The position numbers were made by a program, and so were the translations under genes. From Adiantum capillus-veneris (taxonomy: Eukaryota; Streptophyta; Polypodiopsida; Polypodiales; Pteridaceae): 64,000 bases of DNA. The notes below the pieces were generated by a model. It saw nothing but the letters and a program-made list of their open reading frames with translations. It searched no databases and had not been told where the DNA came from. Location: NCBI GenBank assembly GCA_014529385.2, contig CM043966.1:42445537-42509536 (forward strand). The letters run 5' to 3'. This document shows, piece by piece, positions 56,835 to 64,000 of this stretch (positions within the stretch are counted from its first letter, which is position 1; the number at the start of each line of letters is the position of its first letter).

Positions 56835-57331
56835 CTATCCTAGGATATAATGATACAGACGATGTTTATGTGTTGTCACATTCTTACAATCCTCTATTTC
56901 TCCTAAAAAATAGTCCCTATACTTATCCTTAAGCGGGTAGTAAATTATGGTGTTCATACTCTTGGATAAGTGTCTTAGAACACCAAAATTTATAACTCTA
57001 TTTTCTAGAATTACATCACTGACCTTGTCCCAAAGCCACTCATTGAGAGTTTGCTCGGTGCCGTCAAAAGTAGCAATAGGGACGCCCGAATGTGTAGGTA
57101 ACAAGTAGTATAACTGCACTACTCTCAATTCTTCTCCTTAACGGATTTTCTTTTGCATTCGATCTCCCATCCTTTATCAATGCGAGTGGAGTGCGGCGTA
57201 TTGACCTTTAGCAGCATCTCCATCATGTCTCGCCGAAAACAATAATTTGGGGAACGACGTGCTTGCTCACAAATAAGCTTAAAGACTTGAAACTTTTGGT
57301 ATTCAAGTGGGGGATCTTCCTGCAACATCAA
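56835..57331 (-). other. Two overlapping unrecognised ORFs in chromovirus leader
   Basis: 57331-57125 (68 codons, MMLQEDPPLEYQKFQVFKLI) and 57128-56835 (97 codons, FDGTEQTLNEWLWDKVSDVI), overlapping by four bases in different frames. No known domain. They lie between primer site and gag, and are only in this single copy because they are outside the LTR. They could be captured sequence or one ORF broken by a shift. Confidence 0.4.
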
Positions 57332-57420
57332 TGCAAGGAGTTCGGATTAGCTACCTAGATTTACTTAGTTCTATAATTTTCAAACAATACGAATTTTAGT
57401 TCCCAGTCTATCCTAACCTT

Positions 57421-57432
57421 GCTCTGATACCA
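57421..57432 (-). promoter_or_regulatory. Chromovirus primer binding site (initiator Met tRNA)
   Basis: Minus strand TGGTATCAGAGC two bases inside the 5' LTR border. Confidence 0.92.
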
Positions 57433-57434
57433 GG

Positions 57435-60333
57435 TGTGAGGTCCCCACCCCGTCATCTCAAATGATGGTTCTGATGGTAAACCTGGTGGCCACTAGATCT
57501 ATAGCGGAAGTAAACAAAGTAGTTTAAGGGATTAACTAGTGGACGAGCTCTCATCACCAAGTGAATTGAGTCGAGCCTACTAGCAACGAGATCTAGTTCC
57601 ACCCCACAGGGGAAAGCGTGCCTAACCAATTATCGGTCCTAAGACTCACCTTCCAGAAGGAGAGAAGTCTCGAGTACCTTTTTCCCCATTGCTTTCAGAG
57701 GCACGTACACTTGGGACTTCACTGCTTTTGGTGCAATGAGCAATTCTAACGTCATTTACCATACTATGGGGACAGAGAGTTCCCGACCAATAGGGACCAC
57801 CCTTCTCATAGGCATTGGCAAACCGAGCCAAGCCCCCACTTTTCACCCCCATACTCACACTTTGTCTTGTGTGTCCTAATTAACTAACACATTTATTGTT
57901 CAACATATATATTCATTGATCAATTCCGATTCACACGTTGAGATAAGACAGCCCTTCAGACAGTTTTTCAAAGCGGCACCAAAACAATCTTTCTAGTAAA
58001 AATCCACTCAATAGCTCATTTCATTTAAACTTCCAATGTCCTGGAGGCACGAAATCCCCCGACGAGTGTTAACTCCACCCATTGTCACTTAGTTGCCGAT
58101 ACAACTAGATTTGTCCACCGCATAAAAAGCACGACATGGACACCCCACCGCAAAGAACGCAAGTTGTGGGTATCCACCGCAAAGAACGCAAGACGTGGAT
58201 CAAAGCCCTAAGCTAGGCAATCCTAGCTACTGCGAGAATCTTGCGACCTGCCCCCTGTGATCAATAGGGGGATCATGACTAAATCAACATTGGAATTAAA
58301 AATGAACTGGCCGAGTTAATTTTCCCTAGCAAACAGTCTTTCCTATACTAGAGAGTATATCCCGAAAACATTCTTTCCTACTTGAATTTAAATGCATCCA
58401 TTAAAATGCCGTGGTCTCCGTTGGATCTTCCACAATCTTTTGGGGTAATGTTACTTTCCTACCTCACCGAATGCAATGTTATTAAACTGTACTTGAATTA
58501 AAATTAGACCTACCTCAATAATCTCCTCTTGATTGCTTCGTGAGATGGCCGGTGCTTGCTCGACTATTGGAGCCTTTCCCTTTCCATTGGTATTGCTTGT
58601 TCCGGCCTCATGGTCGTGAGATCCACCAAAACGGGTCCTCTTTGGGGCCATTATACTCACTACTAAAGATGATGAATTTGGAAAATAACGAGTGTCCAAT
58701 ATTACCATAACAACCACAAAGGGTTAGGTTACAACATGTTTAGCCTTATCAAGCAATTACTTTTATACGGAAGGAGTCGATTAACTTCAAGTACGGTTAT
58801 TACTCCTCTATCTATTTTTGGGTAAATTTGGGGTAATATTAGGTGATCCAAGTCATAATTACATCAATTTAGGATAGCATCTTCTCTTGAACTTATGGAA
58901 ATTGACTCTGAATTAAGGTTCTTAGCTTAGGCAATTGGAGAATTCAGTTTCTGTAGTTACTTGCTTAATTAGAGTGGTTGAATGATGATTTTAGTGTACT
59001 AATTCCTTCTCAAAAATGAACGGAAAGATGCAGTTATGTCTTATGCATATGCGGTAGAAATTCTGTTCTCTAGTGACAATTAATTTCGAGAGGGGGAATT
59101 AACTCTTGTAATTACACATTAATCTCTTGCAATATGAGTTTAATCCTTTAATTAAACTCTTTCCTAATGAAATGACAGATTGGGGTTGTTTAATTAGTTA
59201 CATTGCTAGAAATTGGGTCAATCTCCACCACTCAATCAATGAATTGAGTAGCTGGTAATTCCTTCTTACTAACCATGGATTAATTTGTGATTAGGAGGTT
59301 GACTTGATGCATAATTAGCTAATGGGATTATGAAATTTAAATAGACTAATCACATAGGTGATTTAGAGAGTTGCTATTAGGTAGAGTAGTTAGATTATGC
59401 ATGGTATTAGCAGAAAATAAGGGATTCATAGAGAGATTAAGATGTAAGTATGAATTTAACTTGAGATTACCGTAATTTGAGTTGATTAAGACCTTAATTG
59501 CTGATCCAAGAAGCCTAATCCGACAAGAAATTGGCAGCACCTCCTTCCCTTAATCCTTTCCTAGAGATTGTGTATGCCGGCAGCACCTCGCCCAAGGTAA
59601 GTGTGTGAGGGAGTGTGTGTGTGTGTGTACTGAGTATCTGTGTGTGTGTGTGTGTGTGTATGTGGGAATAGGTCCTTAAATAGGCTCCCAACCTCAAGAG
59701 GTCGAATTATGTTTCTAATTGCATCTGGATGAGCACTTTGGTCATGCATGGTTGCTTGAGTGCATAGCTTGCAAGTGTCCAATTTGCTTGCTTTAACTGA
59801 GTCTCACACTCTCTCTCTTGCTTGGAAACTCTCCCACAAGCTCCTAGATGAGTGGGGCACCCTCTAACTGCTAAAGCAAGCTCCCAGTGGCCTAGAGCCT
59901 ATGCACACACCAGTCTCCGAGTGCCGGCGCCCTTGCTAGCCTTAGGAAAAAATTTATTTTTATCCTTAGACGGTCGTTACAGCTTGGATTTTAATTCCGA
60001 AACTTGTCGTTCTAAGACGGAGATAAGGTGCGGGATCCGGAGTACCTGCCATATTTAGCAACTCCCGGTGTTCGAAATTACATTTTTTTCAAATTCTGGA
60101 TACGAGTGCAGTTTGAGGAGTCGGTCAAAACTAGACGGGTCAGGCTACCAAAAACTTACTATTTTAGGAAAGTTTTCACAAAAATTGTTTTTATTTATTT
60201 TTGAAAGATCTATAACATTCTAAACATCTTGGCACCGACAACTTTAGAAAAGCTGTCAAAAATAGTAACTTTTTGCAGTATGATTATTTTGTAGTACAGG
60301 GGTGCTCTTTAGCTCGGGGTCAGAGATCTTACA
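57435..60333 (-). repeat. Chromovirus 5' LTR (2899 bp)
   Basis: Right copy on the plus strand, 5' in element orientation. TG microsatellites at about 59615-59660. Carries the putative gag exon 1 at 58651-58514. Confidence 0.94.
58514..58651 (-). CDS. Putative gag exon 1 inside the chromovirus 5' LTR
   Basis: Minus-strand ATG at 58651 starts MAPKRTRFGGSHDHEAGTSN and runs to a splice donor after NQEEIIE. The open frame extends a little upstream and past the donor. The same reading with few changes (AGESN for AGTSN) is kept in the 3' LTR, where it has no gag to join. The basic N-terminus followed by a linker resembles chromovirus gag starts. Function is inferred from phase-matched splicing to the gag body. 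Confidence 0.5.
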
Positions 60334-60338
60334 ACAGG

Positions 60339-61800
60339 AAATGAGAATCTACTTCACCTATAGGGAAAAGAGCATGTATATACATGCTAATGAGTCGGAA
60401 ACACCATATTCCGAGTAAATACGCTTGCTTTTGATAAGTCCATGAAAAGCTCAACTTCTGCGTATATGATTTTTGTCAGAGAATCTGTAAATGATTCTAT
60501 TTTTTTCACAAGTAGCAATAAAGGTAATCAAGAGGAATTAATTTCCTAAATGGATTCCAAGATTTTTTCATTGATGACATCCCTAGTGAGCTACCTCCAA
60601 AACGAGGGATGATGACCATGCAATTGATCTCCTACCAGGAAGCTCACCGCCTAACAAGCCTCCTTATCGAATTTCACAAGCTCAACAAGAGGAGATCATG
60701 AGGCAAGTGCATGAATTGGTGGAAAAAGGGATCTAAAGATGGCACCCCCATGGACCCAACAAAGTTAGAGATAATAAAAGGATGGCTTAATCCAAGGAAT
60801 CTACAGGAGGTACGCAGTTTCATAGGTATGTGTGCATATTATAGATGCTTCATAGGAAAAAAAATCTCGCTAATAGCAAGCCCATTACATGACTTAACAA
60901 AAAAGAACGTTAAGCATTCATGGACTGTAAAAGTGCAAGAAGCTTTTTGAGAATCTTATCTCTCAACGTGTTCTCACATTACTAGATCTGTCAAATCCAT
61001 TTGAGGTCCAATGTGATGCTTGTGGTGATTGCCTTGGAGCTATTTTGCTTCTAGAAGGGCATGCCATAGCATATGAGAGTCAAAGACTTAACTCCGATAA
61101 GTGAGTATTGGGAAAATATGAAAAAGAACTACTAGCTATTCTATATGCCCTAAAACATGTGGAAAATTAACTCTTGGGGACTCCATTCATCCTACGAATG
61201 GATCACAAAGCCTCAAGAACTTCATGACGCAAACCAAGCTCTCCGACAAATGAGGTGGAAATTTTTTCTTTTGCAATTTAAATTTCATATTGCTCACATT
61301 GATGGAAAGCACAATGAAGTGGTCAATGCACTTTCACAACGACCAAGGGTAAATGTGGTGTCTATAGCAATTCACAATGATCTATCTTTTATGATAAATG
61401 AGTATGCTATTGACCGAGACTTTAAGTACGTGATTACAACCTTTGCAATAGGGAAGAAAAAAGAACCATTCACCTTGAAGGATGGTTATCTTCCAAATGG
61501 ATATAGGCTATGTGTTAATCACCCATACAATAAGAACGTTATGTATAAATCCCATACTTCTCCTTATGCGGGGCAAAGAGCAATTCCATAGTCTACTCTT
61601 CAAGGAGTAGAAAATATATTTCTGTTGTTCTATCACAAAAAGTAAACATATAAGAGTATGTTTCAAAATGCGTGGTATACCAAAAGTTGAAATTTGATCG
61701 AGAGAAGCAACTTGGATTGTTTCAGTCGACAGGCTTAACAAGAAAACACACTCTAGGCCTGTCAAAAAGACTATTAAGGTACATCAAATGGCAACCCTCT
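60339..61800 (+). pseudogene. Gypsy pol remnant, RT core deleted
   Basis: Plus-strand fragments: FQDFFIDDIPSELPPKRG then AIDLLPGSSPPNKPPYRISQ (about 60550-60680), EEIMRQVHELVEKG, then a jump directly to NLQEVRSFIGMCAYYRCFIG (about 60795), so the YMDD-containing RT core (roughly 130 codons) is missing. RNase H pieces (FEVQCDACG, about 61000) and FHIAHIDGKHNEVVNALSQR (about 61290) follow, then an integrase fragment (RVCVNHPYNKNV-like, about 61510) up to about 61800. Frames are heavily broken. Confidence 0.75.
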
Positions 61801-61804
61801 TCCT

Positions 61805-61935
61805 CATCAAGCATGACAATCACCTCAAGCACCTTAGTCATCAAGCACGACAAGCACCTCAAGAACCTTAGTCATCAAGCACGACAAGCACCTCAAGCAC
61901 CATAGTCAGCAAGCACGACAAGCACCTCAAGCATA
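61805..61935 (+). repeat. 34-bp minisatellite, about 3.9 copies
   Basis: Units start at 61805, 61839, 61873 and 61907, each beginning CATCAAGCACGACAAGCACC with small variations. It lies at the point where the gypsy similarity ends. Confidence 0.92.
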
Positions 61936-62049
61936 GATCGGGTTCCCACCTCAAGCTCAACCCTAGCTTGCCTAAGGTCAAAGGACTTTTAACAGTAACT
62001 ATTGCAGGTCTTTAATGAAGCTAACCCTAAGGTCTTTTAAGCTCCATTA
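61936..62049. other. Short spacer, nothing recognised
   Basis: No motif seen between the minisatellite and the 105-bp repeat block. Confidence 0.5.
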
Positions 62050-62545
62050 GATGCACGTTGCTCTTTGATAGACTACCTCCTTTTGGACCCGTATTGAGAT
62101 GTAACCATCTCTCCTCTTTTTCCCCTATTGAGATAAGTCTAGAAGAACTTATTGAACATTGCTCTTTGGTAGACCGTTTCCTTTTGGACCCCTATTGAGA
62201 TGCAACCATCTCTCCTTTTGGTCCCCTGTTGAGATAGGTGTAGAAGCACATGTCTCTATTCTAACTCTTGTTCCCGTTTATTCTCCTACATTAAATGATC
62301 AGTTTAATATGAGAAAATCATTTGGTAAAGTTAGATATTATATTAGATGCATGTTGCTCTTTGATAGACTACCTCCTTTTGGACCCCTATTGAGATGTAA
62401 CAATCTCTCCTCTTGGTCCCATGTTGAGGTAAGTCTAGAAGCACTTATTGCACATTTCTCTTTGATAGACCATCTCCTTTTGGACCCCAATTGAGATGCA
62501 AACATCTCTCCTTTTGGTCCCATGTTGAGATAGGTCTAAAAACAC
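62050..62545 (+). repeat. Tandem 105-bp repeat, two pairs
   Basis: Four related units beginning near 62050, 62156, 62345 and 62450, sharing TTGCTCTTTGATAGACTACC and ATTGAGATG(T/C)AACCATCTCTCC. The first two and last two are adjacent, with a ~85-bp unrelated spacer between pairs, suggesting a duplicated dimer. No coding function seen. Confidence 0.85.
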
Positions 62546-62555
62546 ATGAAGATGA

Positions 62556-63100
62556 AATAGTCCATAGGAGAAAGAAATAGTTCCTCACTTATCATAACTC
62601 TTCCTGCTAGCATACATAACAGCATAGTAATGAAGATGGAGAACATGGCAAGTATAAGAATTCAAGCATGTCTCTTGGTTAGATTTGCATTCCATAGCCA
62701 AGAGTGTTGGTGTAAGCTCTCACTTCTCACAAGCTTGAAGAAGGAGGTGGAGTTCCTCAACTTTCACCAAGTGAGAATGATCCACATAATGAGTGTGTGT
62801 GTGTGGTGTATACCCCCCAGCATCCCCCTTGATTGCTTGGGGTGAGTTCTAGGCTTTCAACATGCTTCAAGCTCATTGGACCCCTCTCCCCCTAGCCAAT
62901 CACATGCAGCATGCATTCAAGTACATGGGTAGTCTTTGGACAAGTGTCCTCCTTATGCCTTAGAGAGAGACATCTTGAAAATATCTAGATATTTGTTGGA
63001 TGGAACTAGAAGCTCATTGGACCCCTCTTTAGCCCAACCAATAGCATTCAAGCACACCATGTGGCTAAGCATAGGGAGATTCTGACATGTGTCCCATGTG
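62556..63100 (+). mobile_element. Second locus of the foldback arm (inner half)
   Basis: Matches 18890-19140 joined to 24408-24690 in the same orientation (TCCATAGGAGAAAG, TGCTAGCATACATAA, ATCTAGATATTTGTTGG, GGCTAAGCATAGGGAG). It has no Copia at the TCTAC position, so it represents the unoccupied arm. Only one arm is present here, running slightly past the loop. Confidence 0.85.
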
Positions 63101-63235
63101 TCCCTTGAGAAAAGGGGTGCCCTTTGGGTAAGTGGGAGGTTAAGTCAAAGATTCCCCTAACTTTGGGAGTTCCCCCCTCCTTTGTAGGGTCTCTTTTTTA
63201 CTCAAGCACCTTACCCCCCATGCATGGGTAGCTCT
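63101..63235. other. Spacer, nothing recognised
   Basis: C- and T-rich stretch after the foldback arm. No gene or repeat identified. Confidence 0.45.
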
Positions 63236-64000
63236 GAGACTTTAAGTACATAATTACAGCCTTTGCAAAAGGGAATAAAACAAGACCATAGTATCTTTTT
63301 GCTAGTTTGGCATAATACTCTTGGTGGGCCAAAGGATTCTTGCCCGTAGTATGCCTTAGATGAACCTTGAGAAACTTTAGAAAGACCCAATCATTTTTCT
63401 TAAAGGCTAAGGCTCTTATATGCTTATTAGCAACAACCCTTTTTGCCTTTGCTTTGAGATGGATATAACCTCTTTAATCTTTGTAAAAGATTCTTGTGAG
63501 TCTCTGCTATATTCATTAGTTGTGAAGATCTTCCCATGTACTTTAAGTAGTAAGGGACTTTTGGATCTTCCATCTTTAACTTCAAAATGTGCTTTCCCCA
63601 TAGAAGTATGCACAATGTCATTGTACGCATACTCTATAAGAGGTAGGTTTTTCTCTCATTGAGAACGTTGATCTACTTCCATGACATAGGATTTTAGTAG
63701 ATCAAGAATCGTTAGATTAGTTATTTCACTTTGGTCATCCGTTTGTGGATGATAGGCCAAAAGAGAAATTTAATCTACTTCCTAGATTCTCAAAGAGACC
63801 CTTCTAGAAATTACTATTCATTCTAGGATCTTTGTCCGACACTATGGATGTTGGAAAGCTATGATGCTTGAAAATTTGAGATCTGAAGAGGGTTGCCAAT
63901 TGATGTGTCTTAATAGTGTTTTTGACAGGCCTAGAGTGTGTTTTCTTTGTTAAGCCTATCGGCTGAAACAATCCAAGTTGCTTCCCTCGATCAAATTCCA
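63236..64000 (-). pseudogene. Gypsy integrase remnant, opposite orientation
   Basis: The first ~53 bp (63236-63288) match 61416-61468 in plus orientation. After that the minus strand reads integrase: FKHHSFPTSIVSDKDPRMNS (about 63830-63880), PLIEYAYNDIVHTSMGKAHF (about 63590-63650), VFLKFLKVHLRHTTG and EYYAKLAKRYYGLVLF (about 63300-63390). The end of the window (63899-64000) is an inverted copy of about 61685-61790. Broken by stops and continuing beyond the window. Confidence 0.72.

Larger units (their letters stand above)
56602..58513 (-). other. Putative chromovirus gag intron (LTR to gag)
   Basis: Donor GAG|GTAGGT at 58514/58513 inside the 5' LTR and acceptor at 56602. Both boundaries are phase 0, so exon 1 (ending SNQEEIIE) joins exon 2 (starting APPVALYS) without a stop. 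The interval contains the rest of the LTR, the primer site and two unrecognised ORFs. Inference from sequence; no transcript evidence. Confidence 0.5.
49448..60333 (-). mobile_element. Ty3/gypsy chromovirus (10.9 kb)
   Basis: Direct repeats of 2.89-2.90 kb flank a minus-strand gag-pol with a C-terminal chromodomain. On the plus strand the LTR borders are TGTGAGGTCC and GATCTTACA. Flanking pentamers ATAGG (49443-49447) and ACAGG (60334-60338) are probably the TSD with one C/T change. The primer site for initiator tRNA-Met and a purine tract are in the right places. A few frameshifts and stops disable pol. By eye the LTRs differ at about 4% of sites in the first 215 bp, so it is older than the Copia. 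Confidence 0.95.

Overview
The window is nuclear DNA from a seed plant. It carries one intron-containing host gene of the plant-specific FILAMENT-LIKE PLANT PROTEIN (FPP) family, plant-type Ty1/copia and Ty3/gypsy retrotransposons (including a chromodomain element), small Helitron-like elements, a tRNA-derived SINE and many CT/GA/TG microsatellites. I cannot name the species. Apart from FPP, everything I recognise is transposon sequence of different ages. There is no prokaryotic operon, CRISPR array, rRNA or free-standing tRNA gene.

Layout. 1-9.3 kb: AT-rich intergenic DNA with a 149-bp Helitron-like element, two copies of a ~150-bp MITE, and a decayed gypsy pol fragment (4.65-6.6 kb) interrupted by a second Helitron-like element. 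9.3-13.5 kb (minus strand): the FPP gene, five coding exons. 13.5-18.4 kb: FPP upstream region, microsatellites, a third Helitron-like element and the 3' end of a LINE. 18.4-49.25 kb: a ~2-kb near-palindromic (foldback) element that has been split by three LTR retrotransposons: a young intact Copia (TSD TCTAC), a gag-only copia-like element (TSD ACAAG) and a giant 20.4-kb gypsy of the Athila/Tat branch (TSD CTAAG/CCAAG). The giant element itself carries a SINE and a 1.36-kb TIR transposon. 49.45-60.3 kb (minus strand): a chromovirus with 2.9-kb LTRs. 60.3-64 kb: gypsy scraps in both orientations, a minisatellite, a 105-bp repeat and another copy of the foldback arm.

The most unusual object is the giant gypsy at 28708-49110. 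Its leader, and again the region before a third ORF, carry AT-rich ~22-bp palindromes (core AAATAATCGCGATTATTT) spaced about 290 bp apart. Its pol frame has two tandem zinc-binding (HHCC) modules before the integrase core and a second retropepsin-like domain after the integrase. A sense-strand third ORF (44649-47834) encodes an unrecognised globular region plus a coiled coil, behind a plausible TATA / splice donor / splice acceptor arrangement. Two insertions can be defined to the base because removing them restores an interrupted integrase frame: the Helitron at 5664-5874 and the TIR element at 39640-40995. The chromovirus appears to start gag inside its LTR and splice it to the internal gag with matching phase.

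All positions and counts were made by eye. LTR divergences are rough: 3 differences in 322 bp for Copia, about 4% for the chromovirus and about 6% for the giant gypsy over the first ~220 bp.
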